From Colwellia sp. Arc7-635 (lineage in GTDB: Bacteria; Pseudomonadota; Gammaproteobacteria; Enterobacterales; Alteromonadaceae), in assembly GCF_003971255.1 (NCBI RefSeq), contig NZ_CP034660.1, forward strand, positions 1,798,001 to 1,862,000: a stretch of 64,000 nt of DNA, given 5' to 3'. The first letter of the stretch is position 1. Each line of letters starts with the position of its first letter. Below are positions 18,301 to 26,306 of this stretch, in pieces. The notes under the pieces were generated by a model. It ran no database searches. It saw only the letters and a list, made by a program, of their open reading frames with translations, and was not told where the DNA came from. Made by a program: the position numbers and the translations under genes.

Positions 18301-18335
18301 AATTAAGAATTAAGAATTAAGAATTAAGAACTAAG
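18301..18335 (+). repeat. Heptamer tandem repeat, five copies
   Basis: AATTAAG is repeated four times exactly, then AACTAAG. It lies 100 bases upstream of the 2H phosphoesterase gene, where copy-number change would alter promoter or leader spacing. Confidence 0.9.
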
Positions 18336-18434
18336 CATTGAGTAATTTAATTTCAACCTCCCGACACTGCTTCAACCAGCATTGGGTTTACTGAAAAACT
18401 TTATTTAAGAACTTCATTTTAAAAGGCTAATGAC

Positions 18435-19052
18435 GTGTTTACTGAATTTTTAGACGTTGATATAACGTGTCCAACTGAACTACGTGATTTTCCCGAATGG
18501 CACAAAGGTGTTAAGTATTATGGCTTTTGGGCCATCGAAGTGTCGACTCAGGCTTGCCATAATAAAATAAATAAGCATAAGACACATTTAGCTGACAAAT
18601 TACATCCACATTACTTACGTCAACCTCATGTTACTTTGATGGCATCAGGGCTATTAGCGGACAATCATTTCCACCAAGACTTAATCACAAAACAAGTTAG
18701 TCAAATAAAAAAAAGTGCCTTTAAAGCCTTTTCTTTAAAGTTATCAGCTTGCAATAGTTTTTCTGTTTGTCCTTATCTTTCGGTACTTGACCCTCTATGC
18801 AAACTGGACGCCATACGAGAGTGTTTAAATAACAGCGCTGAACAAAATAATCCCGCTAAATATACACCACACGTTACGCTAGGCTTTTACAATAAAGCTT
18901 ATGCAACAACAGAAATAGTGAGAGATATTGTTGCCTTGAGTACTGAAGATATCGAATTTAAGGTTAATGAAATAGTCTTTGCTCAATATGAAACTAAAGA
19001 TGTTCAAGGCCCTTATCAAGTGCTACATCGCATTAAATTAGATGACATTTAG
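18435..19052 (+). CDS. 2'-5' RNA ligase / 2H phosphoesterase family protein
   Basis: A 205-aa cytoplasmic protein with the two HxT motifs that define the 2H superfamily: H65-V-T67 in QPHVTLMASG and H146-V-T148 in TPHVTLGFY, spaced about 80 residues apart as expected. Members cut or join 2',5' or cyclic phosphodiester bonds in RNA or nucleotides. It starts with GTG at 18435, AAGG nine bases upstream; the ATG just before it (18430) is out of frame and closes quickly. The N-terminal 25 residues (TCPTELRDFPEWHKGVKYYG) resemble a known bacterial subset with this leader. The substrate is unknown. Confidence 0.85.
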   Translation: MFTEFLDVDITCPTELRDFPEWHKGVKYYGFWAIEVSTQACHNKINKHKTHLADKLHPHYLRQPHVTLMASGLLADNHFHQDLITKQVSQIKKSAFKAFSLKLSACNSFSVCPYLSVLDPLCKLDAIRECLNNSAEQNNPAKYTPHVTLGFYNKAYATTEIVRDIVALSTEDIEFKVNEIVFAQYETKDVQGPYQVLHRIKLDDI

Positions 19053-19257
19053 TGAATTCAGCTGATAGTTAAAATGATGTCATCGCACGGCTTTAAACGT
19101 GAAGAAAAATTTTGCTATCTTATTGATCAATTGCTAATTTATTGCGTCTAGAAAAATGTTAGCTTTAGTGCTTGTCAGTACTCGCTTAGAGGAAGTGCTA
19201 AAGCCGAGTTTAAGTTACTCAATCAGCAAATTTAAATAGATTTAAATGGATTTTTAC

Positions 19258-20745
19258 ATGACGATAAAAACAAAAATATTTAAGCGCTTTCTACTGAGCT
19301 TTTTATTCATTGTAATTGCTTCAAGTGTAATTGCTTCAAGCGTAGTTGCAGAGTCAGATATACCTGAAATACCAGAACAATGGCGAAGCCTAACCGAGCG
19401 TGATATAGAAGCGATTTACAGCATTTCATCATTAAATCATCCCGGTATGTTTGACATTAACAACCCCAGGTTTCCAGTACTATTAAAACAGGCAAAAGCC
19501 GAAGCATTAATGTTATCGGCTAAAGCGAGTGGGGCACAAGCGCATGTAGCGGCAATAGCGCGTTTTAGTACATTATTACAAGATGGCCATGCTGGCGCTT
19601 TTTCAAGTGTTAAAAGGCCGGTTCGACGTTGGCCTGGCTTTAGTGCGGTATGGCGAGGTAGTGCACTAAAAGTCTATTACAGCGAAATTGAAAATATCAC
19701 TAAAGGTGATGTTGTTAGTCAGTGCGATAGCCAACATATTGATGCTTTAATGCGTGAACGCGTATTTAAGTATCATGGTGAGATTGAACAACCAGGGCAT
19801 TGGTGGAGTCATGGTTGGCGTTTACTCATTGATGAAGGTAATCCGTTTTTATTACCCTTAAAAAATTGTGAGTTTGTTAAACCTAATGGAGAAACCTACA
19901 GTAAAGTACTTAATTGGTCTGTAAGGCCTCAAGCAGTAAGAAAACATTTAACTGACGCTTACAACGGTGATGAACTCCCCATTGATTTAACATGGCCAGC
20001 ACGAGATATAGCGTGGATTGCCATGCCGACCTTTGGACCTAATGAAAGGCAGGTTACTGATTATAAAAATGTATTTAAGAAAATAGTGACACAACGAGAT
20101 ACGTTACTTAGCGCCAAAGCGGTGGTGTTAGATTTACGCCATAATCAAGGGGGTTCGTCTTATTGGAGCTTAAAAATAGCCAAAGCATTATGGGGCGAAA
20201 AAATAGTAGAACAAAAAAATGCTGAATACTCAAAAAATACCGAGGTGTGGTGGAGGGCATCAAAAGGAAATACTGAATATGTTCAATCATTGATTGATGT
20301 AGTGAAAGATCAACCCGAAATGTATCAACTCATCACAACAGTTGCTAAAGGTATGGCACAGTCACTGAAAAGTAAGAAACCTTTTTATATTGAATTAGAA
20401 GATCACCAGTTAACCCAAAGTGGAAGCAAGTTATTAACGAGTGATTTTACCACTAAAGTATTTGTTATTGTGCCGCCGCAGTGCGCGAGTGCCTGTTTGG
20501 ATGCTATTGATGTGTTTAAGCTTTTTCCAAATACTCAGTTATTTGGTGCGCCAAGTAGTGCCGACTCAACCTATATGGAAGTACGGTTAGTTGATTTACC
20601 TTCAGGGTTAGGCAAAGTCATTGTACCAAACAAGGTTTATGTCAACAGAGCGCGTGGTAAAGGTGATTATTATAAACCAGACATAGCGTATAACGACATT
20701 GATTGGACAACCAATTTACTACTAAAGCAAATTAAAATGTATTAA
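19258..20745 (+). CDS. S41-family (C-terminal processing-like) peptidase, secreted
   Basis: A 495-aa protein with an N-terminal signal or anchor helix (FLLSFLFIVIASSVIASSVVA). The core contains the S41 hallmarks VVLDLRHNQGGSSYWSL near residue 290, and VIVPPQCASACLDAID, whose Ser (after CA) is at the expected nucleophile position; FGAPSSADSTYMEV follows. No PDZ domain is evident. The signal region contains a 15-bp tandem duplication (ATTGCTTCAAG repeated), coding IASSVIASSV. An ATG four codons upstream at 19246 has no binding site; TGGA eight bases before 19258 is better. Stand-alone; the substrate is unknown. Confidence 0.82.
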   Translation: MTIKTKIFKRFLLSFLFIVIASSVIASSVVAESDIPEIPEQWRSLTERDIEAIYSISSLNHPGMFDINNPRFPVLLKQAKAEALMLSAKASGAQAHVAAIARFSTLLQDGHAGAFSSVKRPVRRWPGFSAVWRGSALKVYYSEIENITKGDVVSQCDSQHIDALMRERVFKYHGEIEQPGHWWSHGWRLLIDEGNPFLLPLKNCEFVKPNGETYSKVLNWSVRPQAVRKHLTDAYNGDELPIDLTWPARDIAWIAMPTFGPNERQVTDYKNVFKKIVTQRDTLLSAKAVVLDLRHNQGGSSYWSLKIAKALWGEKIVEQKNAEYSKNTEVWWRASKGNTEYVQSLIDVVKDQPEMYQLITTVAKGMAQSLKSKKPFYIELEDHQLTQSGSKLLTSDFTTKVFVIVPPQCASACLDAIDVFKLFPNTQLFGAPSSADSTYMEVRLVDLPSGLGKVIVPNKVYVNRARGKGDYYKPDIAYNDIDWTTNLLLKQIKMY

Positions 20746-21038
20746 GCCATTTATTAGATCATTCAGCTTTGTTTTATATCGATAATAACTTTTAAAGGTG
20801 ATGCGATTAGTGAGCTATATATTCGCCTTTATTCAACTCGCTATTATAAATGAATTTTTCGACAAGCAGTTGCCAATTTATTAACCATCAGAACCAGAAA
20901 TTCAATATTCATATTCCCATATGGGCGATAGATTATTCGCTACGGTGAGCAAAACTATCACTCATCAAAAATATATTAATGACTTAATAAATTGCCTGTT
21001 TAGCTATCATGTGTATTTTGGGGTTCCAGTTTAGCACC

Positions 21039-21494
21039 TTAATATGTCTTATTGTGCTTACTGGAAGCCATATAGGTAGAAGCTAATAGACAAGCAGGTA
21101 ATACAAGTGCTGGTAAGAAATATAAATTCGAAAGCCCCGCAAACGGGTTTGATATAGCGCCACCGTGCACTAAAGCAGAGCCGACCGAAAAATAAAGTAA
21201 TACTGAAAGATAGCAGATAATGCTATTCGTTAACCAATGAGTGGGAGTAAGTTTACTTAATAAATATCCAGTGATTAAAGCCAAAAGGCCAAAAACCATA
21301 AAATTCTGAGCTATTGATAATATAATCAGGCCAAGGTCAGCGAAAATATTTTCTTTAAACCACAAAAAATATTCTGTAGGTATCGCGATAGCGCTGGCAA
21401 ACCCCATTAGATACTCGCCAATTAAACCCAGCATTAATCCTGATAATATTGGGGACGCGATAGCTTTACTATTATTCATACTAGATCCTTCCAT
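21039..21494 (-). CDS. Hypothetical four-helix membrane protein
   Basis: A 151-aa inner-membrane protein with about four hydrophobic helices: ILSGLMLGLIGEYLMGFASAIAI, LGLIILSIAQNFMVFGLLALITGYLL, IICYLSVLLYFSVGSALV and FLPALVLPACLLAS. Both the ATG at 21494 (AAGGA, 7 bases before) and the ATG at 21479 (AGGA, 6 bases before) have good ribosome binding sites. I do not recognise the family. It is followed by about 300 bases with no gene on either side. Confidence 0.65.
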   Translation of the reverse strand: MEGSSMNNSKAIASPILSGLMLGLIGEYLMGFASAIAIPTEYFLWFKENIFADLGLIILSIAQNFMVFGLLALITGYLLSKLTPTHWLTNSIICYLSVLLYFSVGSALVHGGAISNPFAGLSNLYFLPALVLPACLLASTYMASSKHNKTY

Positions 21495-21785
21495 GCGTTA
21501 TTCCTTGTGCTTCAAAGAGAAAAGCGATAGCTAGTTATGTATAAGAGTCGCTGCTGAATAAACCAACGAATAGCGACTCTTTTTATTACCTGTACTAAGC
21601 AAAAATATACCACAGAAGACTAAAAATAAAGTTATAAAAGGCACTCACTTTAAATTTAACAGATTTACGTCGACTAACTTGCTTCTCTTGAAAAGGCTGC
21701 CTTGATATTCAATGATTCTACAGCCTCGTTCTTGTAAAAATGTTAATAATGGCTAGCTAAAGTATTGAGATATAAATGCAGTCCC

Positions 21786-22982
21786 TTATTCAATGTTAAT
21801 ACGAATACAAGACGGGGGTAATTGCTCAAGAGTTACACCTTCACCATTTATACAGTCCCAAATAATTTTCCCTTGATCATCTTCTGCTGGTGTAAATATG
21901 AGTTCCCCATTTTTGCTAGTAACATAAAGTGACATATTATCGGTATTGAGTGTCATCACAGAGCCATCAATTAACTCCGCCTTAATGTTTAAAGTGCTTA
22001 ATGATTCAGGAATTTCTTGATTATCCACATAGTAGCTACCGAGTACCTCTCGTGTATTTTCTGATTGAATAATACTCTCTGCCAATACTGCTTTAGTTGT
22101 ATATTGTTGATACGCGGGCAGTCCAATAGCGGCTAAAACACCTATGATATATACCAATATTAACACGCCAAAACCAGCCCCCAAACGACCAGCGAACGGC
22201 ACAAAAGCAGCTAAAATATAAGAAATAAAGTGACGAGTAGGCATAGTTGCTTCAACGTCCATTACGCGCGCAGCACGTTTAGTCAACCAAGGATAGCCCG
22301 CAGTTAATTCATGAAAGGACATCCAAAAACCTGAGGTATGATTAGTTTGTTTAACATATGAAGCAACATCTAGGTCTTTCCAACGTTCAACACCCGCGGC
22401 AAGAGCAGCAAGAGAACGAGCTGCGCCTTCTGGAGATTTACAACAAGCTAGCCCATGGCGATCACATGTAGTTTCGCGTGCACGAGAATATGCAGCTCCT
22501 ATTAATGGTAGCCATAGAATAGGCCATCGTATTAAGCCTCCGCTTAAGTGTTTTTTACGCAAATGTCCAAGTTCATGACCAATATAAAAGCTCACACCAT
22601 CATCGTGCTTACGCATTGCATCTACAACGTCAGTCATTAGAACTACATATTGCGCACCAAGAAATTTTGTTGCAAAAGCATTAAGGCCGCCATTGCCATT
22701 TAAAATATATGCCTGTGGCCGAGACTTTATTTCTAATTGATCACAACAGCTAATAAATTGGGAATATAAATCGGGAAATTGTTGATCAGACAGTTCAACA
22801 CCATTTCCTTTAATATGTGCAATTAATGAAGACTGAACAAACAAATATATGACGAAACCTAGCGCTAGTATGATCAGAGCGATACCAAAAGAACCCAGTA
22901 TTAGTGCCAACCAAGCTAGAAGCCCTAGTACTAATGTTATGGCTCCCAGAGTGCGTTCTCGTGGATATGTAAGGTGATTCAT
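21786..22982 (-). CDS. M48 zinc metallopeptidase fused to a type IV pilin-like domain
   Basis: About 398 aa from the ATG at 22982, which has AGGA eight bases upstream; the upstream in-frame ATG at 23030 has none. Two membrane helices (13-50) are followed by an M48 catalytic domain: the zinc motif H136-E137-L-G-H140 and the third ligand region RARETTCDRHG (E170, D174), as in HtpX. From about 270 the protein changes character: a helix GVLILVYIIGVLAAIGLPAY, then QQYTTKAVLAE, a pilin-like alpha-1, followed by a short beta domain that ends with a Cys pair (C377 in IWDCIN, C392 in LPPSCI). That layout is that of minor PilE-type pilins. The prepilin leader GFTLIE is missing, so normal PilD processing is not expected. 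Likely a membrane protease; the role of the pilin part is unknown. Confidence 0.85.
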   Translation of the reverse strand: MNHLTYPRERTLGAITLVLGLLAWLALILGSFGIALIILALGFVIYLFVQSSLIAHIKGNGVELSDQQFPDLYSQFISCCDQLEIKSRPQAYILNGNGGLNAFATKFLGAQYVVLMTDVVDAMRKHDDGVSFYIGHELGHLRKKHLSGGLIRWPILWLPLIGAAYSRARETTCDRHGLACCKSPEGAARSLAALAAGVERWKDLDVASYVKQTNHTSGFWMSFHELTAGYPWLTKRAARVMDVEATMPTRHFISYILAAFVPFAGRLGAGFGVLILVYIIGVLAAIGLPAYQQYTTKAVLAESIIQSENTREVLGSYYVDNQEIPESLSTLNIKAELIDGSVMTLNTDNMSLYVTSKNGELIFTPAEDDQGKIIWDCINGEGVTLEQLPPSCIRINIE

Positions 22983-23030
22983 TTTCAAGTTCCTTTTGAG
23001 TAAATAAGAGAGAAAACTAGTGTTTCTCAA

Positions 23031-23706
23031 TTTTAAAAGTGCGACACCACGTTAAGTAGCGAATAATAATTAGTTAAAATATGGCCTTATGTATTTTAAA
23101 CTGCGGCTAAAAACTTCCTAAAGCCTGCTTCAATGGCACCATTTTTATTATGTGAAAAAACCATCAGGCTTATCTGACAAATAAGATAAACTAACTTCAG
23201 TCTCATTTGGCATGTCCTCCATATATTTCGGCATTGTAACCTTATCTATTCAAACCATTAAGCTTTTTAATGATTATTTGTGAATTGTATTTATGAGGAC
23301 TAACAGCGGGGCAAGTGTTTGAAAGTTTTTACAATATTAAATAATGATTAAAGGTATTGAGAAGCGAAACCAAGGGAACTTTGAGCTTTAAGTCATTGCC
23401 GTATAACTTAGCCAGCAATCAAAATAATGGTCAGAACATAAAACAAAATACAGGTTATGTAAGATATGATTTAACCATTATTTATTTTGTCTTTAACGCT
23501 TTTATTTTTTTCGCTATAACTATTTAATTGACCTTTGAATGAGCCAAAAGAAGCCACTACTAATATACTTGCCCGGCAGCGAACAGGGTAAACTAAAAGG
23601 CAAGGCTACAAATGAACTAGTTATGAACGCGAGAAGTATACTCATTTTCCTATCCCTATCCCATCAACCAGAATATGATGACTCAATTTATAGATGATTA
23701 TCTCTA
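23031..23706. other. Gene-free stretch, possibly decayed
   Basis: No ORF longer than about 60 codons and no ribosome binding site with a coding-like follow-up. It lies between the M48-pilin gene and a MITE and may be remnant DNA, but no family is recognisable in it. Confidence 0.4.
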
Positions 23707-23938
23707 TATATAACCAAACTACTTGAAGATGCAGTTTCAGAGCTTAGCTCCCTTCGGGCAAGGCGATAAAGGGTCATCTGTGGCGTTATTGATTTCGACA
23801 ATGGAACAACCATTCTCGGCTCTGGCATCCTGCTTCGCTCTACCTCCACCATCCATGGTGTCGTCTTCAATCAATGCCTTGGTGTTAACCCTTTCTCGAC
23901 TTGCACAATCCTGCATCTTCAAGTGGCTTGGGTCTATA
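23707..23938. mobile_element. MITE-like element, family 2 (232 bp)
   Basis: The 28-base termini are imperfect inverted repeats, sharing CTGCATCTTCAAGT exactly (complement at 23721-23734; direct at 23911-23924) with about 23 of 28 positions matching. The flanks read TATATA and CTATA. The interior is noticeably more GC-rich than its surroundings (CTCCCTTCGGGCAAGGCG). Overlapping short ORFs on both strands are by-products of this GC-richness. Similar ACTTGAAGATGCAG-ended repeats occur, from memory, in many Alteromonadales genomes. No transposase is encoded. Confidence 0.78.
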
Positions 23939-24071
23939 GAAAAATAAGCTGGTTACGGCTTCATGTTTGCGATGAATTAATTGATCCAATAATAGCAGTA
24001 CCTAAAGCTCCTAATATAAGGTCAAGTATTAAGTGAATTACTCTAAAAATGTGACCCCGTCTATTAAATAA

Positions 24072-24379
24072 TCAATTTGCAACAACGTCTTCAATTAACA
24101 CACGCTTAGAGTCATCTGTTACAGACTTTTCGGTAACATGCTCTACATAGTCTATCGCTGTAAACTGTTCAGGGTTGTCCAATGTATCGCTAACCTCCAG
24201 CGTATTACAGCTTGCTCAGAACTAACATATTCACCATTTGAAATATTAATCTCATTTATCATTCCCTTTTGCAAAGTTTCAACTTCTAATACAACCTTTT
24301 CCGTCTAACCATCAAATAGAATTTGATTTACATTAACTTGCTTTCTGGACCGAATGTACACCGACACATCTACGTTATG
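24072..24379 (-). pseudogene. Decayed lipoyl/biotinyl-domain gene fragment
   Basis: The minus strand reads VNVNQILFDG, a stop, then TEKVVLEVETLQKGMINEI and NISNGEYVSSEQAVI. This is the shape of a lipoyl domain (compare the D-(I/V)-E-T-D-K-V-V-L-E-V core of 2-oxo-acid dehydrogenase E2 proteins, where the Lys is lipoylated). A frameshift near 24200 then leads into a second open segment, NPEQFTAIDYVEH and so on, to a TGA at 24072. A stop exactly where the usual IE should be, a frameshift, and no start codon all indicate decay. The parent gene could be an E2 subunit or another biotinyl/lipoyl carrier. Confidence 0.4.
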
Positions 24380-24499
24380 TTATCGTTTTCATGTAGGCTA
24401 AATATCACCTCAACCCTATATCATCTTAATAAAAAATGGGGTCTTGAGCGTTAAGAGCGAGCAGTTAACCTTCTGTTAATTTTTGATAATACTAATAAT

Positions 24500-24554
24500 A
24501 AGGTGTTGATAAGGGGTTAATAAGGGGTTGATAAGGAGTTAATAAGGAGTTAGC
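24500..24554 (+). repeat. 11-bp tandem repeat, five copies
   Basis: Units AAGGTGTTGAT, AAGGGGTTAAT, AAGGGGTTGAT, AAGGAGTTAAT and AAGGAGTTAGC follow each other without gaps, and a further partial AAGGGTAGTTG follows. The period is about one DNA helical turn. The array ends 75 bases before the lipoprotein start. Confidence 0.92.
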
Positions 24555-24629
24555 AAGGGTAGTTGTAAAATATAAAGTTGTTGCATAGTATTAAAGCACA
24601 TCTAATTACTTATCGTATAAGGAAATCAC

Positions 24630-24956
24630 ATGAAAATAAAAATTATTACTGTATTTTTAACTCTTACTGCTTTAGCTGGATGTACATCGACATCAGAAAA
24701 CACTCAGGAAAGTGCAGCTTCTGTCAACAGTGGAAGTAAAGCTAATGTAGCTAAAGTCCCTAATTTTAATTCAGAAGGATTAAAATGGGCAACTGAAAAA
24801 TTAGGCTATAAATGTAGCTATGAAGCTGTAACTGGTTCTCGCCTTAAGCAAAAAGTTTGCTCTACAAAGCAAGAGAGAGATGAGCTTGCTGAAGCTGCAA
24901 AACGCTACATGCGAGAGAGTTCGACTTCTAGCATAGCAGCGCCAAGAGGCACTTAA
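24630..24956 (+). CDS. Small lipoprotein
   Basis: A 108-aa protein with a type II signal peptide, lipobox LAGC (lipidated Cys18), then a Ser/Thr/Asn-rich spacer. The folded C-terminal half has two Cys: GYKCSYE and KQKVCSTKQERDELAEAAKR. The last segment resembles a widespread small-lipoprotein motif in marine gammaproteobacteria (VC-x-T-x-x-E). The +2 residue is Thr, so outer-membrane sorting is expected. GGAAATCAC precedes the ATG. It has its own terminator. Function unknown. Confidence 0.82.
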   Translation: MKIKIITVFLTLTALAGCTSTSENTQESAASVNSGSKANVAKVPNFNSEGLKWATEKLGYKCSYEAVTGSRLKQKVCSTKQERDELAEAAKRYMRESSTSSIAAPRGT

Positions 24957-24994
24957 ACTACTTGATCTAAGTGTTCAGATAATTAAGTTAATAG

Positions 24995-25030
24995 ATAATA
25001 AAAAAGATGCTATTGCATCTTTTTTATTAT
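24995..25030 (+). terminator. Rho-independent terminator after the lipoprotein gene
   Basis: A 16-bp stem (ATAATAAAAAAGATGC with GCATCTTTTTTATTAT) has a TATT loop. The A and T tracts on both arms make it potentially bidirectional, serving the convergent gene at 25121 as well. Confidence 0.9.
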
Positions 25031-25085
25031 CTACCTTAAGTCAAATTATCTACCTTAAGTCAAATTATCTACCTTAAGTAAAATT
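25029..25085 (+). repeat. 19-bp tandem repeat, three copies
   Basis: ATCTACCTTAAGTCAAATT occurs twice exactly, then once with a C-to-A change. It begins inside the terminator stem and fills the gap between the convergent genes. Confidence 0.93.
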
Positions 25086-25120
25086 AGCAACTAAAGTTAA
25101 AAAAGCCATTGATGTTACTT

Positions 25121-25540
25121 TTATCGGGTTACAGAATAATCACTACCTTGGGTTTTGCTTAAATCGACAATAACTGACTTTCCGCCAAAGTCATGTTTAT
25201 TGCACTTTGCTCGCACAATGACTTGATTGATATTGGATGGGATTTTGATATTACATTGGCTACGAGTAAAAGGCTGTTCATTGTCATGAGGGTGGCCTAG
25301 TACACGATGACCAAGCTGATTACCGGCTAAATCTGTGACTTCCCAGCCATCAGCATAATGTTCCCACCCCTGGTCATTGTGCCTAACAGCGGTATCAAAA
25401 CACCAGTTATCGTTAGCTCTTTGACGCGCATTAACATGCGTCACCTGCGCAAAGTCTAAAGAAGTAACATCATTGGGAAGATCAGGTGTTGATGCAAATA
25501 CAGATGCTGTAAATATTGATAATATTAGTAATAATTTCAT
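25121..25540 (-). CDS. Small secreted protein of unknown function
   Basis: A 139-aa protein with a short signal peptide (LLILSIFTASVFA, cleavage near 16). The mature part is rich in Trp, His and Asp: NWCFDTAVRHNDQGWEHYADGWEV, shortened here to the repeated WEHYADGWEV core, and GHPHDNEQPFTRSQC. Three Cys (in NWCF, SQCN and AKCNKH) suggest a disulfide and perhaps a metal site with the His residues. The layout suggests a single beta-sandwich domain. I do not recognise a named family. Convergent with the lipoprotein gene. Confidence 0.7.
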   Translation of the reverse strand: MKLLLILSIFTASVFASTPDLPNDVTSLDFAQVTHVNARQRANDNWCFDTAVRHNDQGWEHYADGWEVTDLAGNQLGHRVLGHPHDNEQPFTRSQCNIKIPSNINQVIVRAKCNKHDFGGKSVIVDLSKTQGSDYSVTR

Positions 25541-25618
25541 CGTGTCAGTAGTCTCATATTTCTATCGTGTTATGTACTGCACTGATAGTGGTTAACGGTG
25601 TGTTATAATTTTAATCGT

Positions 25619-26176
25619 TTATATTTCAAGGTATTCAGATTTAATTAAGCCAAAGCACTTAAGGTCATGAAATTGATTTTTCCAGTAGCCACTTTGACGC
25701 CTAATACCTTCTTCTTTGAAACCAACTTTTAAAAGCAGTGATTCTGAGGCTAAGTTCCCCGTCACTGTGTCACCTTGAATACGATTAAGTTCACCACAAG
25801 ATAACTCACCTGAAAATGCGGCATTAACTATACGATGAACCGCTTCATTGGTAAATCCTCTGCGCCAATACTTTGGCAATAAATCATAACCAATACCAGC
25901 CGTTTTCATTTTAGGATTCCAAGTATTAAAGCCGCAGGTACCGATAAAGGTATTACATTCTTTCAATCGAATAGCCCAACGAATACCTGTACCTTTATCA
26001 AAGCGTGAGTTAAAAAGTTCTATTAAATTAGTGGCTTGCGATAAATTAGTGAAAGCTTCTAGATCATGATACTCGACAACTGAATTGTCTGAAAATAATG
26101 CAAATAAGTTATTTGAATCGTCGTTAGATAATTTGTCTAACCGTAAGCGTTTTGTCTCTAGTGTCGGGAATAACAA
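25619..26176 (-). CDS. GNAT-family N-acetyltransferase (RimJ/RimL type)
   Basis: A 185-aa cytoplasmic acetyltransferase. It starts LFPTLETKRLRLDKL, the usual first strand of the RimJ/RimL group, and has IGTCGFNTWNPKMKTAGIGYDLLPKYWRRGF, in which the GYxLxPxYWxxGxxxEA motif binds acetyl-CoA, then NLASESLLLKVGF. The start is TTG at 26176, chosen because a strong GGAGG lies seven bases before it. The substrate (a ribosomal-protein terminus or a small molecule) is not readable. It probably stands alone. Confidence 0.88.
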   Translation of the reverse strand: MLFPTLETKRLRLDKLSNDDSNNLFALFSDNSVVEYHDLEAFTNLSQATNLIELFNSRFDKGTGIRWAIRLKECNTFIGTCGFNTWNPKMKTAGIGYDLLPKYWRRGFTNEAVHRIVNAAFSGELSCGELNRIQGDTVTGNLASESLLLKVGFKEEGIRRQSGYWKNQFHDLKCFGLIKSEYLEI

Positions 26177-26306
26177 TATAAATCCTCCGTGAAATATAAC
26201 GTTTAAAAAAAGTGAAAAATTTGATGAATACTCGCTAAATAGGCAACATGCTGCTTTAGCTAAGTATTCTGTGTAGCCTAAAAAAGTTTAATCTCGGAAG
26301 TTATCA

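Noticed and set aside
23723-23947. Overlapping short frames on both strands at 23.7-23.9 kb
   Set aside because: They lie wholly inside or across the family 2 MITE, have no binding sites and read as low-complexity or Ser/Leu-rich sequence; by-products of a GC-richer insert.
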